NCBI RefSeq assembly: GCF_029910095.1
Contig: NZ_CP094526.1
Coordinates: 2,170,001-2,234,000 of the forward strand
Source of the DNA: Bradyrhizobium sp. ISRA464
GTDB taxonomy: Bacteria > Pseudomonadota > Alphaproteobacteria > Rhizobiales > Xanthobacteraceae
DNA: 64,000 nucleotides
Reading direction: 5' to 3'
Of this stretch, positions 54,605 to 64,000 are shown in pieces (position 1 is the first letter of the stretch; every line of letters begins with the position of its first letter). A program made the translations under genes and the position numbers. The notes below the pieces were generated by a model. The model saw only the letters and a program-made list of their open reading frames with translations. It was not told where the DNA came from and ran no database searches.

Positions 54605-56380
54605 ATGACCGACAAGAGCCACGATCCCAATCAGATGACCGGCGCCGCGATGATCGTGCGCGCGCTCATCGATCACGGCGTGCAGCATGTCTTCGGCTAT
54701 CCGGGTGGCGCGGTGCTTCCGATCTACGACGAGATCTTCCAGCAGAGTGAAGTCGAGCACATCCTGGTGCGCCACGAGCAGGGCGCCGGCCACGCCGCCG
54801 AGGGCTATGCCCGCTCGACCGGAAAGCCCGGTGTAGTGCTGGTGACGTCGGGTCCCGGCGCTACCAACATGGTGACGCCGCTCACCGACGCGCTGATGGA
54901 TTCGATCCCGCTGGTCTGCATCACCGGCCAGGTGCCGACCCATCTCATCGGCAACGACGCCTTCCAGGAATGCGACACGGTCGGCATCACCCGGCCCTCC
55001 ACCAAGCACAACTGGCTGGTGCGCGACGTCAACGACCTCGCCAAGGTGCTGCACGAAGCCTTCTACGTGGCGACCTCCGGCCGGCCCGGCCCGGTGCTGG
55101 TCGATGTCCCGAAGGATGTGCAGTTCGCGACCGGCACCTATCATCCGCCGCGCAAATCGGACGTGCACGTCTCCTACACGCCGCAGGTGAAGGGCGACGC
55201 GACGCAGATCCGCAAGGCGATGGCGATGCTGGCCTCCGCCAAGCGTCCGGTGATCTACAGCGGCGGCGGCGTCATCAATTCGGGGCCGGAAGCCGCCAAG
55301 CTGCTGCGCCAGCTGGTCGAGGCGACGGGCTTCCCGATCACCTCGACACTGATGGGCTTGGGCGCTTATCCGGCGTCGGGACCGAACTGGCTCGGCATGC
55401 TCGGCATGCACGGCACCTACGAAGCCAACATGACCATGCATGATTGCGACGTCATGCTGTGCGTCGGCGCGCGCTTCGACGACCGCATCACCGGCCGCGT
55501 CGATGCGTTCTCGCCGGGATCGAAGAAGATACACATCGACATCGATCCGTCCTCGATCAACAAGAACATCCGCGTCGACGTGCCGATCATCGGCGACGCC
55601 GCCAACGTGCTCGGCGACCTCTTGCAGGTGTTCAAGACGGAGGCGAAGAAGCCCGACATCAAGGCGTGGTGGCAGCAGATCGCGCAATGGCGCGCGCGCA
55701 ACTCGCTGTCCTACAAGAAGAACAACGATATCATCCTGCCGCAATACGCGATCCAGCGCCTGTTCGAGCTGACCCACGGCAAGGACACCTACATCACGAC
55801 CGAGGTCGGTCAGCACCAGATGTGGGCGGCGCAGTTCTTCGGCTTCGAGGAGCCGTACCGCTGGATGACCTCGGGCGGTCTCGGCACCATGGGTTACGGC
55901 CTGCCGGCCGCGGTCGGCGTGCAGGTGGCGCATCCCGACAGCCTGGTGATCGATATCGCCGGCGACGCCTCGGTGCAGATGACGATCCAGGAGATGTCGA
56001 CGGCGGTCCAGTACGAGTTGCCGATCAAGATCTTCATCCTGAACAACCAGTACATGGGCATGGTGCGGCAGTGGCAGCAGCTCCTGCACGGCAACCGCCT
56101 GTCGCACTCCTACTCGGAGGCGCTGCCTGATTTCGTCAAGCTTGCCGATGCCTATGGCTGCGTCGGCCTGCAGGCGATGAAGCCGTCCGATCTCGACGGC
56201 GCGATCAGCGAGATGATCTCGATCAAGCGCCCGGTGCTGTTCGATTGCCGCGTCGCGGCGCTGGAAAATTGCTTCCCGATGATCCCGTCGGGCAAGGCGC
56301 ACAACGAGATGCTGCTGCCGGAAGAGGCGACCAGCGAAGCCACCGCGAGCGCGTTCGCGGGCGGCAAGGCGCTGGTGTGA
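54605..56380 (+). CDS. ilvB: Acetolactate synthase, large catalytic subunit
   Basis: 591 residues. First common step of Val, Leu and Ile synthesis, TPP-dependent. N-terminal VFGYPGGAVLPIYDEIFQ (about 26-43, followed by the catalytic Glu in VRHEQGAGHAAEGYAR), LVTSGPGATN, a central FAD-binding domain, and the TPP motif DIAGDASVQMTIQE ... NNQYMGMVRQWQ. Length normal. Regulated by the upstream attenuator and, at enzyme level, by the small subunit encoded 1.3 kb downstream. The symbol ilvI would be equally fair. Confidence 0.97.
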   Translation: MTDKSHDPNQMTGAAMIVRALIDHGVQHVFGYPGGAVLPIYDEIFQQSEVEHILVRHEQGAGHAAEGYARSTGKPGVVLVTSGPGATNMVTPLTDALMDSIPLVCITGQVPTHLIGNDAFQECDTVGITRPSTKHNWLVRDVNDLAKVLHEAFYVATSGRPGPVLVDVPKDVQFATGTYHPPRKSDVHVSYTPQVKGDATQIRKAMAMLASAKRPVIYSGGGVINSGPEAAKLLRQLVEATGFPITSTLMGLGAYPASGPNWLGMLGMHGTYEANMTMHDCDVMLCVGARFDDRITGRVDAFSPGSKKIHIDIDPSSINKNIRVDVPIIGDAANVLGDLLQVFKTEAKKPDIKAWWQQIAQWRARNSLSYKKNNDIILPQYAIQRLFELTHGKDTYITTEVGQHQMWAAQFFGFEEPYRWMTSGGLGTMGYGLPAAVGVQVAHPDSLVIDIAGDASVQMTIQEMSTAVQYELPIKIFILNNQYMGMVRQWQQLLHGNRLSHSYSEALPDFVKLADAYGCVGLQAMKPSDLDGAISEMISIKRPVLFDCRVAALENCFPMIPSGKAHNEMLLPEEATSEATASAFAGGKALV

Positions 56381-56403
56381 TGATGCAGGCCACAAATTCC
56401 ATT

Positions 56404-56496
56404 GTCATCGCCCGGCTTGACCGGGCGATCCAGTACGCCGCGGCGTCTCTTCGGACGCCTCTGGAATACTGGATCCCCGCTTCCGCGGGGATGACA
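56404..56496. repeat. Dispersed GTCATCGCCCGG palindrome
   Basis: GTCATCGCCCGGCTTGACCGGGCGATCCAGTA at the left and TACTGGATCCCCGCTTCCGCGGGGATGAC at the right. CCAGTA/TACTGG pairs across the centre. It separates ilvB from the dehydratase-like gene. Confidence 0.8.
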
Positions 56497-56526
56497 CGAG
56501 AGAGGGAAGATAGACGGGAAGCCAGG

Positions 56527-57513
56527 ATGTTTGACCTCAGCCAACTCGAGCGCGCGCACCGGATCGTCGGCACCGCGGTGCCGCCGACGCCGGTGCATGC
56601 CTGGCCGCTGTTGGCCGAGCGGCTCGGCACGCGCGTCGTGGTCAAGCATGAGAATCACACGCCGATCGGCGCCTTCAAGGTGCGCGGCGGGCTGGTCTAC
56701 CTCGAGCGGCTGAAGCGCGAGCGACCCGATGTGCCGGGCATCATCTCGGCGACGCGCGGCAATCACGGCCAGAGCCTTGCCTTTGCCGCGAGCCGCCACG
56801 GCGTGCCGGCCGTGATCTACGTGCCGCGGGGCAATTCGGTGGAGAAGAACCGCGCCATGTGTGCCTTCGGCGCCGAACTGGTCGAGCACGGCGAGGATTT
56901 CCAGGCCGCGCGGGAGGAGGCCGAGCGCCGCGCGCAGTTCGCCGGCCTCCACATGGTGCCGTCGTTTCATCCGGACCTGGTGCTCGGCGTTGCGACCTAT
57001 GCGCTCGAACTGTTCCGCACCGCGCCTGATCTCGATGTTCTCTATGTGCCGATCGGGCAGGGCTCCGGCATCTGCGGCTGCATCATGGCGCGCGACCTGC
57101 TCGGCCTGAAGACGGAGATCGTCGGCGTGCAGTCGACCGAAGCGCCGTCCTACGCGCTGTCCTTCGCGGCCGGAAAGATCGTGACCACCGAGACCAGCAA
57201 CACCCGCGCCGACGGCATGGCGACGCGGATTCCGGATCCGGACGCGTTCGCGCTGATCCGCAACGGCGCATCCCGCATCGTGCAGGTCACCGATGACGAG
57301 GTGCGACAGGCGATCCGCGCCTACTGGACCGACACCCATAACCTCGCCGAGGGCGCCGGTGCTGCGGCGCTCGCGGCCGCACTGCAGGAAAAGGGCAGGC
57401 TCGCCGGCAAGCGGGTCGGCCTGATCCTGAGCGGCGGCAATATCGATTTCGATCTGTTTCGGACATGGATCGGGACGGATACGGCGCCGGCCGCCGAGCG
57501 GGCGGTGGCGTGA
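56527..57513 (+). CDS. PLP-dependent threonine/serine dehydratase-like enzyme
   Basis: 328 residues. Fold-type II PLP enzyme: PIGAFKVRGG with Lys51 as the PLP Schiff base, SATRGNHGQSLAFAA (phosphate/Asn loop), IGQGSGICGC and LILSGGNID. No C-terminal ACT domain, so it is the short, catabolic-type threonine dehydratase or a relative. Deamination of threonine to 2-oxobutyrate would feed isoleucine synthesis, which fits its place between ilvB and ilvH, but serine or hydroxy-aspartate activity is possible. Repeats flank it on both sides. Confidence 0.88.
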   Translation: MFDLSQLERAHRIVGTAVPPTPVHAWPLLAERLGTRVVVKHENHTPIGAFKVRGGLVYLERLKRERPDVPGIISATRGNHGQSLAFAASRHGVPAVIYVPRGNSVEKNRAMCAFGAELVEHGEDFQAAREEAERRAQFAGLHMVPSFHPDLVLGVATYALELFRTAPDLDVLYVPIGQGSGICGCIMARDLLGLKTEIVGVQSTEAPSYALSFAAGKIVTTETSNTRADGMATRIPDPDAFALIRNGASRIVQVTDDEVRQAIRAYWTDTHNLAEGAGAAALAAALQEKGRLAGKRVGLILSGGNIDFDLFRTWIGTDTAPAAERAVA

Positions 57514-57541
57514 TGTGCAGTTTGTTGACGATCGCTTTTTT

Positions 57542-57673
57542 CACCTCGCCCCGCTTGCGGGGAGAGGTCGCGCCGAAGGCGCGGGTGAGGGGGACTCTCC
57601 GCGGGTTCATCTCACACCGTCCTCGCGGAGGCTCACCCTCACCCCAACCCTCTCCCCGCAGGCGGGGAGAGGG
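57542..57673. repeat. Dispersed CTCTCC palindrome, copy 2
   Basis: CACCTCGCCCCGCTTGCGGGGAGAGGTCGCGCCGAAGGCGCGGGTGAGG in pieces shared with 15745-15867, ending CCCTCTCCCCGCAGGCGGGGAGAGGGA. It lies between the dehydratase-like gene and ilvH. Confidence 0.75.
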
Positions 57674-57699
57674 AGTCTGATCAGTTCGGGACACACAAA

Positions 57700-58242
57700 A
57701 TGAACCAGCCCGCATCCGCCTACTTCCTCGAAGAGCGCCACGATCCCAACGAGACGCACACGCTGTCCGTGCTCGTGCAGAACGAGCCCGGCGTGCTCGC
57801 GCGCGTGATCGGCCTGTTCTCGGGCCGCGGCTACAACATTGACAGCCTCACGGTGTCGGAGACCGAGAACCAGAAACACCTCTCGCGGATCACGATCGTC
57901 ACCACCGGCACACCGATGGTGATCACGCAGATCAAGCATCAGCTCGACCGCATGATCCCCGTCTACCGCGTCGTCGACATGACGCTGACCGGCAACTCGA
58001 TCGAGCGGGAGCTCGCGATGGTCAAGGTCAGGGGCACCGGCGATCACCGCGTCGAGGCGCTGCGGCTGGCCGATGCGTTCCGTGCACGGGTGATCGACGC
58101 CACGACTGAGAGCTTTGTGTTCGAGATCACGGGCAATTCGTCCAAGATCAATCAGTTCATCGACCTGATGCGTCCGCTGGGCCTGGTCGAGGTGTCACGA
58201 ACCGGGGTGGCCGCCATCACGCGCGGGCCGGAAGGAATGTGA
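57700..58242 (+). CDS. ilvH: Acetolactate synthase, small regulatory subunit
   Basis: 180 residues. ACT domain at the N-terminus, HTLSVLVQNEPGVLARVIGLFSGRGYNIDSLTVSETE, whose Gly/Asn loop binds valine for feedback inhibition, then the C-terminal domain ending FIDLMRPLGLVEVSRTGVAAITRG. It activates IlvB and makes it sensitive to valine. ilvN is an alternative symbol. The methyltransferase gene follows after 3 bp. Confidence 0.96.
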   Translation: MNQPASAYFLEERHDPNETHTLSVLVQNEPGVLARVIGLFSGRGYNIDSLTVSETENQKHLSRITIVTTGTPMVITQIKHQLDRMIPVYRVVDMTLTGNSIERELAMVKVRGTGDHRVEALRLADAFRARVIDATTESFVFEITGNSSKINQFIDLMRPLGLVEVSRTGVAAITRGPEGM

Positions 58243-58245
58243 ATC

Positions 58246-58941
58246 ATGTTGGCGCGCGACTGGTACTACACGCAACGGCGGCGGGTCGGGCTCGATACCG
58301 CGGTCGCCTCGATTTATGGCCAGCATGACGACGCCGATCTCCGCGCCCGCCAGGCGCTGACCATGCTGGGCGTCAAGCCGGGCTGGCGGATCGCCGATAT
58401 CGGCTGCGGCAACGGCGTGCTGGCGACCGAGGCGGCGCTGCTGGGAGCCGAGGTCGACGCCATCGACATCTCGCCCGCGATGCTCGGGCTCGCCGATATC
58501 TACGCGCGCGACCGCAAGGCGCGGATCCGAACTCAGCCTGCTGGGCTGCTCTCCTTCGCCTACCAGCCGAATTCCTATGACTTGATCGTCAGCGAGTTCA
58601 CGCTGCACCATCTGCCCGATTTCTGGAAGGCGGTGGCGGTGTCGCGGATCTTCAACGCACTGAAACCCGGCGCGAACTTCTATCTGCGTGACATGGTGTT
58701 CGTCAGCATGCCCGACGGCCTCGAGCGCGACGTCGAGGGCTGGGCCGACTTCTCGATCAAGAACCACGATTTCGAGCGCGAAAGCGTGATGACCCACATG
58801 CGCGACGAATACTCGACCTTCGGCTGGGTGATGGAGCGGATGCTGACCGAGACTGGCTTCACGATGGTCTCCGCCGATTATCACGCGCCGTTGCACGGCA
58901 CCTATCTGCTGCGCAAGCCGAAGCCAGACGAACAAATCTAG
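58246..58941 (+). CDS. SAM-dependent methyltransferase
   Basis: 231 residues. Motif I IADIGCGNGVLATEAALLG (about 45-63), motif II VDAIDISPAMLGLA, and YDLIVSEFTLHHLPDFWKAV, the class I methyltransferase layout. Substrate unknown. It is 3 bp from ilvH, so it is co-transcribed with the ilv genes, but nothing in the sequence links it to amino acids. The stop codon overlaps a palindromic repeat. Confidence 0.88.
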   Translation: MLARDWYYTQRRRVGLDTAVASIYGQHDDADLRARQALTMLGVKPGWRIADIGCGNGVLATEAALLGAEVDAIDISPAMLGLADIYARDRKARIRTQPAGLLSFAYQPNSYDLIVSEFTLHHLPDFWKAVAVSRIFNALKPGANFYLRDMVFVSMPDGLERDVEGWADFSIKNHDFERESVMTHMRDEYSTFGWVMERMLTETGFTMVSADYHAPLHGTYLLRKPKPDEQI

Positions 58942-58989
58942 AGCATGATCCGGAAGAGTGGAGACCGGTCTTCCGAAAAGATCATGCTC
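58941..58989. repeat. GAGCATGATC...GATCATGCTC palindrome
   Basis: Perfect 10-bp outer arms (58941-58950, 58980-58989) and inner GGAAG/CTTCC around GAGACCGG. A likely short member of the family seen at 3545-3641, which has the same outer words. Confidence 0.8.
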
Positions 58990-59040
58990 AGATAAAGATC
59001 CCGACCAACCGAGCGAAACCGAACCAAAAGAAGAACAACA

Positions 59041-59919
59041 ATGAAGCCGGCCGATGTTGGCGTCGCCGTCATGGTCGCGGTGATCTGGGGACTTGCGTTC
59101 GTCGCAAGCCGGATTGCGCTCGATGAGCTGCCGCCCGAACTGATGACGGCGTTGCGCTTCGGCATCGCGGCGGTGCCGTGCCTGTTTCTGCCCAAGCCGA
59201 AGCAGGTCTCGTGGCCGCTCCTGATCGGCATCAGCTTCACTCTGTTCCTTGGCCAGTTCCTGGCCCAGTCCATCGCCATTGCACACGGCGTGCCGGTCGG
59301 GCTCACCAGCGTGATCGTGCAGAGCCAGGCCCTGTTTACGATCGGATTTGCGGCGGTTCTGTTCGGCGAATTGCCGTCGCGGATGCAGGCGATCGGCATC
59401 GCGGTCGCCGCGATCGGTCTGCTGATGATCTGCGGCACCGTCGGTTACGATTTCAGCGTCACGGCCTTCGCCATCCTGATGATCTCGCCGGTCTCGTTCG
59501 CGATCGGCAACCTATTGCTGCGGCCGGCGCAGGGCGCGCGGATGTTCGACCTGTTCGCCTGGCTGTGCCTGTGCGCGGCGGTGCCACTGTTCGTCCTGTC
59601 GCTGCTGACGCTGGGAGCGCAGCCGGTGTGGCAGGCGCTGTCGCATCTGTCGCCGCGCGGCATGGTCTCGATGCTGTTCGTCGGCGCCATCTCGACCAGC
59701 ATCGCCTATTGGCTCTGGGGGCGGCTGCTGCGGGACCATCCGGCGGCGCAGGTGGTGCCGTTCGCGCTGCTGGTGCCGTTCGTCGGCTCGGCGGCCTCAA
59801 GCATCGTGTTCGGCGAGCAGTTCGGGCCGCTGCGGCTCGCGGGCATGATCACGGTCGTCGGCGGCATCGCGGTGATGCTGCTGTCGAGGCGGCCCAAGCC
59901 TCTGCCGGAAGTCGTGTGA
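59041..59919 (+). CDS. EamA/DMT-family transporter
   Basis: 292 residues, ten helices in two EamA halves: VAVMVAVIWGLAFVASRIALDELPPELMTALRF at the start and LFVGAISTSIAYWLWGRLLRDHPAAQVVPFALLVPFVG in the second half. The family exports amino acids or other metabolites, or is of unknown function. Next to LysE and the ilv genes, so amino-acid export is a fair guess. Confidence 0.9.
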   Translation: MKPADVGVAVMVAVIWGLAFVASRIALDELPPELMTALRFGIAAVPCLFLPKPKQVSWPLLIGISFTLFLGQFLAQSIAIAHGVPVGLTSVIVQSQALFTIGFAAVLFGELPSRMQAIGIAVAAIGLLMICGTVGYDFSVTAFAILMISPVSFAIGNLLLRPAQGARMFDLFAWLCLCAAVPLFVLSLLTLGAQPVWQALSHLSPRGMVSMLFVGAISTSIAYWLWGRLLRDHPAAQVVPFALLVPFVGSAASSIVFGEQFGPLRLAGMITVVGGIAVMLLSRRPKPLPEVV

Positions 59920-59926
59920 GGAGATC

Positions 59927-60535
59927 ATGTCGAATTCGTTGATGCTCGCCTTCGTCGTGTTCGCCGTCGCGATGTTCTTCACGCCGGGCCCGAACAACAT
60001 CATGCTGCTGTCGTCGGGGCTGACCTATGGCTTCCGCCGCACGCTGCCGCATATCGCCGGCATCACGGTCGGCTTCGCCTTCATGGTCGGCGCGGTCGGC
60101 GTCGGGCTCGGCGCCATCTTCATCGCCTATCCGGTGCTGCAGACGATCCTGAAATACGGCGGCGTCGCCTATCTGATCTACCTCGCTGCGGTCATCGCCA
60201 TGGCCGAGCCGCCCTCGGCGGACAAGGACGAGAAGCCCGGCCGCGGCCCGATGACCTTCTGGGGCGCGGCCATGTTCCAGTGGATCAATGCCAAGGGCTG
60301 GGTGATGGTGATCGGCACCATCACGGCCTATGCGGCGATTGCCGCCTTTCCCTGGAACATCGCGATCCAGGTCAGCCTGAGCCTGATCCTGGGGACGGTG
60401 TCCTGCACCGTCTGGGCGCTGTTCGGTACCGCGCTGCGGCCGATCCTGACCTCGCCCATGGCGATCCGCGTCTTCAACGTGGTGATGGCCGTCCTGCTCC
60501 TGGCCTCGCTCTACCCGGTCTTCATGGACGCATGA
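59927..60535 (+). CDS. LysE/RhtB-family amino-acid exporter
   Basis: 202 residues, about six helices, with the family motif FTPGPNNIMLLSSGLTYGFRRTLPHIAGITVGF (about 15-47) and GAAMFQWINAKGW in the middle. It exports amino acids, in this context perhaps branched-chain ones, but the substrate is unproven. 7 bp from the EamA gene. Confidence 0.91.
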   Translation: MSNSLMLAFVVFAVAMFFTPGPNNIMLLSSGLTYGFRRTLPHIAGITVGFAFMVGAVGVGLGAIFIAYPVLQTILKYGGVAYLIYLAAVIAMAEPPSADKDEKPGRGPMTFWGAAMFQWINAKGWVMVIGTITAYAAIAAFPWNIAIQVSLSLILGTVSCTVWALFGTALRPILTSPMAIRVFNVVMAVLLLASLYPVFMDA

Positions 60536-60643
60536 TGCCGCACCGCGGCATGCGAGATGGGGGTTTCCCCTGAGGGGAAAAATGCTCTAGACAACGCCGG
60601 AAATTCACGGGCGGCCGGCGGTTTTGTCCTTCCGATAGCCTGA

Positions 60644-61708
<1,065 letters not shown>

Positions 61709-61764
61709 GGCCGACATCGCAGGGTGGGCGGCGTCATGCCCACCCGACGCGCCAAGAGCAGAAC

Positions 61765-61801
61765 GGTGGGCAGAGGCGTGCGGCGCCTGGCCCACCCTTT
61801 T
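61765..61801 (+). terminator. Intrinsic terminator after ilvC
   Basis: Compound hairpin GGTGGGC..AGGCG / CGCCT..GCCCACC followed by CTTTT. A preceding arm, GGGTGGGC / GCCCACCC at 61722-61745, can form an alternative fold. Confidence 0.78.
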
Positions 61802-61831
61802 CGTTTGTGAAGTCGCGAAATTGAGCCCCGG

Positions 61832-62938
61832 CTACCCGACCGCCATCGGCTGCTTCTCGAGCCTGTTGTGCAGCTGCCAGAAGCGCACCGTGCGCTGCGC
61901 GGTTTCCATCGACAGCCGACGGTAATCCCGCTCGGCGACCTTGAGCGTCACCTCGTCGATCGGATGCGTCATCGGCCGCTTGCACAGGATGGATTCGACC
62001 GTCGGCCAGTTCAGCCGCGCGGAGCGGCAAGGGATCAGGATCAGGTCGGAGCGGGGACCGAGCATCAGCCGTTCGATCATCTCGATCGGCATGTCGTTGA
62101 GCACGGCGAGCGCGACGGTAACCTCGTCGAACTTGCCGGTCTCGGCGAAGTTGTAGACCGCGGCGTCGTCGAGCTCATTCAACTGCTTCATCAGCTTGAC
62201 CAGCTCTTCGGCGACGCCGTAGTTGCGACGGGGCGCTGCCGCTCCCGCCTGGGCGATGTCGTTCAGCACCTTCTGGATTTCGTCCCGCACCGCGGGTGGC
62301 GCGATCGCCAGCAGGCGGGCGCGCACCGTATCCTTGGCGCGGCGCAGCAGGTCGCGCAGGAGCTTGGCCGGAAGGTCGAGACGCAGGCCGAGGATCTCGA
62401 TCAGCTCGTCGTCGCCCTCGGCGCGGGCGACAATGTTGGAATAGCCGTCGTCGGAGAACTGCGCGCTGGCGTTCTTGGCGAGGCGTCGGATCACCCTGTC
62501 TTCGCCGCGGTTGATGATCACATCGGTGACGCGCTTGGGCAGGTTCTCCCGCGCCGAGATCGCGAACAGATGGTCCTGTCCCTTGGTGCCGGCGATCTGG
62601 AGCAGCGCCTCGGAGCTGAGGCGGCTGGAATGCGTCAGCACCTCGCCGGCGACGCTGATGTCATCGTCCCAGGCGAGGTGCTGGATCACCTCGAAGGGCG
62701 CGTAGTCGAGCGGCGCCAGCCGCTTGCTGAGCTCGGCCCGCGCGCGCGTCTCGACGCGTGCGACCAGGAGGCAGAGCACGTCGTCGAACACCTTGACCTG
62801 TTCGTCGTTGAGGTGGTCGCCGTCGTTCAGGAACAGATCGGTGACCCGCCGCAGCGTCTGCACGCGCTTTGCGGTCGTTCCGTCCCGGACAGCATCTTCG
62901 AGTTCGGCAATGATCGATTGTGCCGGCTGTTGCGCCAT
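61832..62938 (-). CDS. DUF2336 protein
   Basis: 368 residues from the ATG at 62938. All-helical, with heat-like stretches (TLRRVTDLFLNDGDHLNDEQVKVFDDVLCLLVARVETRARAELSKRL, LTHSSRLSSEALLQIAGTKGQDHLFAISAREN, RVTDVIINRGEDRVIRRLAKN), the pattern of DUF2336 proteins of alphaproteobacteria. No catalytic motif; protein-protein contacts are likely. The frame is open 35 codons further, without family features. Confidence 0.83.
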   Translation of the reverse strand: MAQQPAQSIIAELEDAVRDGTTAKRVQTLRRVTDLFLNDGDHLNDEQVKVFDDVLCLLVARVETRARAELSKRLAPLDYAPFEVIQHLAWDDDISVAGEVLTHSSRLSSEALLQIAGTKGQDHLFAISARENLPKRVTDVIINRGEDRVIRRLAKNASAQFSDDGYSNIVARAEGDDELIEILGLRLDLPAKLLRDLLRRAKDTVRARLLAIAPPAVRDEIQKVLNDIAQAGAAAPRRNYGVAEELVKLMKQLNELDDAAVYNFAETGKFDEVTVALAVLNDMPIEMIERLMLGPRSDLILIPCRSARLNWPTVESILCKRPMTHPIDEVTLKVAERDYRRLSMETAQRTVRFWQLHNRLEKQPMAVG

Positions 62939-63311
62939 TGATCGGCAGCCTGTTGTTGTTGATGACACCCGCGCGCACGATGCCGCGCGTGGTATTACAC
63001 CTGCGTTAAGTGGGAACCTCGCGCAAATACAGGTGCATCGCATCCTTAACGGGCAGCGACCGAACCGGATTCAATTCGCGCTTTCGACGCGATCGGTCGC
63101 GTCATCCGTTCTTGATCGCTTGAACGACGTCGCAGAGAGGCGACACGTTTTAAGAATTGATTTAGGATCGAGCCTGCGATTGTGCCAAATGTTCAAGGAT
63201 GCCGGCGACAGGTAGCCCGAACAGTATGCGCAGCATGACCAAGGCACGCGCCAGGGAACTGGAAAATCTCGGCCATCAGTGAGCCATTTTCCGGAGTCAC
63301 CACCCGTCGTC
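62939..63311. other. Intergenic region, two divergent genes
   Basis: 373 bp with no supported gene. An AT-rich patch near 63150-63170 (TTTTAAGAATTGATTTAGG) is the likeliest promoter zone. No repeat seen. Confidence 0.45.
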
Positions 63312-63545
63312 ATGACTGACGGAAAGAACCAGGACGAATTGACTTTGCTTGCGGAGGAGGCACTGCGCGCTCATCCCGGATGCGAGACAGCGCGCGTGCC
63401 GACAGTCGCCGCGCTGCCGCACGTGCGGATCGGCCGCAACTGGGAGATTCCGAACGTGGTGCTGGGCGACAGCCTGATCAGCGACGTCGATCGCGCCGTC
63501 ATGTCGGTTCATCGCCGGCTTGGCCGCAAGTTCCATCTGACGTGA
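63312..63545 (+). CDS. Small conserved-type hypothetical protein
   Basis: 77 residues from the ATG at 63312. No membrane segment or known motif. The second half reads VAALPHVRIGRNWEIPNVVLGDSLISDVDRAVMSVHRRLGRKF, which looks like a real folded stretch. A GTG 11 codons earlier is an alternative start. Its end overlaps the end of the convergent broken membrane gene by 47 bp. Confidence 0.6.
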   Translation: MTDGKNQDELTLLAEEALRAHPGCETARVPTVAALPHVRIGRNWEIPNVVLGDSLISDVDRAVMSVHRRLGRKFHLT

Positions 63546-64000
63546 ACGGCGCTGCCCACGTACCGGCCTGCGCCGGACGCGGCGCGGACAGTGAGGCCAT
63601 GCTCACCATCCGCAGCGCGAACACCGCGGCGAGCGGGACCAGGAACAGCGCGTAGAGCGGCATCTCGGGAATTCGCTTGCCGAACGACACCGCGAACTGC
63701 AGCAGCAGATAGTAGCCGCCGGTCAGATGCAAGGCGCGCTAGGCGCGCGGGCCCAGCATTGCCGCGGTGCGATCGAATGAGGTCGCGGTCAATACTATGA
63801 TGAACGCATAGCCGATGCCGCCGAAGATGTAGGACGCGGCCGAGATCGCGCCCGCGAAGCCGGGCGGATCGATCAGCGCGAACCAGACGATCGCGACGGC
63901 ATGGATGGCGTGCGAGGCTGCGAAGGTGACGCCGAGATAGCGGCGGTTACGGCGCTGCCACCGTGTCCAGGCGTTCGGCCAGAGCCGCGCCAGCGCCGCC
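63499..64000 (-). pseudogene. Ferric-reductase-like membrane protein with an amber codon
   Basis: A minus-strand frame, open from the window edge, reads RNRRYLGVTFAASHAIHAVAIVWFALIDPPGF, GGIGYAFIIVLTATSFDRTAAMLGPRA, then TAG (63739-63741), then at once RALHLTGGYYLLLQFAVSFGKRIPEMPLYALFLVPLAAVFAL to a stop at 63499. The part after the stop is a clear continuation: LGPRA-W-RALH is the expected junction, so TGG to TAG is the simplest cause. His in FAASHAIH and RALHL are likely heme ligands as in ferric-reductase-like/MsrQ-type proteins. The N-terminus is beyond the window. Confidence 0.75.

Noticed and set aside
54536..56395. 619-codon minus-strand frame
   Set aside because: Fully antisense to ilvB with His/Arg/Asp-rich antisense composition.
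60564..60580. TTTCCCC/GGGGAAA hairpin as a terminator or riboswitch before ilvC
   Set aside because: Seven-bp stem with no T-run and no conserved sequence; too weak to call.
63739..63741. TAG read as pyrrolysine
   Set aside because: No pyl genes and no such use known in this lineage; a Trp-to-amber change is simpler.

Overview
The window looks like chromosome of an alphaproteobacterium close to Bradyrhizobium/Rhodopseudomonas (Nitrobacteraceae). The evidence is high GC throughout, a circularly permuted two-piece tmRNA, the linkage of sspB, fumC, a DUF4169 gene and a ribbon-helix-helix gene, the thyA-folA-hflK-hflC-degP run, and many dispersed intergenic palindromes of the kind these genomes carry. 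No rRNA or tRNA gene and no CRISPR array is visible.

Layout. 1-6.9 kb: ykgJ-like gene (cut by the window edge) overlapping prmA, a Flp-type pilin, a phytoene-desaturase-like oxidoreductase, a membrane-anchored spermidine-synthase-like protein and a small alpha/beta hydrolase. 7-16.5 kb: L,D-transpeptidase, glycine-rich secreted protein, YadGH-type ABC exporter, a HicAB module with frameshifted hicA, an OmpA-like/Cys-rich pair, a UvrD/PcrA helicase carrying an in-frame repeat insertion, DUF1328 and a thioesterase. 16.5-23.1 kb: GlcD-like FAD oxidase, a conserved hypothetical, a chemoreceptor, a SulP transporter and CcdA. 23.4-29.3 kb: the most accessory-looking part, a minus-strand cluster of class III nucleotidyl cyclase, vanadium haloperoxidase/PAP2-like enzyme and subtilisin-like protease; an IS200/IS605-type element sits after codon 3 of the haloperoxidase gene. 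29.3-30.2 kb: a structured dispersed repeat. 30.2-41.4 kb: MFS transporter, TetR regulator with a perfect palindromic operator, cytochrome P450, giant AsmA-like protein, VOC protein, RHH/DUF4169 pair, fumC, sspB and tmRNA. 41.5-45.9 kb: split ChrA transporter and a tctBAC-type uptake system. 46.1-52.2 kb: thyA, GNAT, folA, hflK, hflC, DUF2065, degP. 52.3-61.7 kb: serB and miaA with interlocked start codons, then branched-chain amino acid synthesis (attenuator, ilvB, threonine dehydratase-like gene, ilvH, methyltransferase, EamA, LysE, ilvC). 61.8-64 kb: DUF2336 protein, a small hypothetical, and a ferric-reductase-like membrane gene broken by an amber codon.

Working together: sspB and the tmRNA serve the same ribosome-rescue and ClpXP degradation route; hflK/hflC/degP are envelope quality control; ilvB/ilvH/ilvC supply Val, Leu and Ile under a leader-peptide attenuator rich in Ile, Leu and Val codons.

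The least ordinary items are the cyclase-haloperoxidase-subtilase cluster with its precisely reconstructable IS insertion, the repeat inserted in frame into the helicase, the multibranched repeat at about 29.75 kb, and the permuted tmRNA. All functions are inferred from sequence motifs read by eye; no database search was run.
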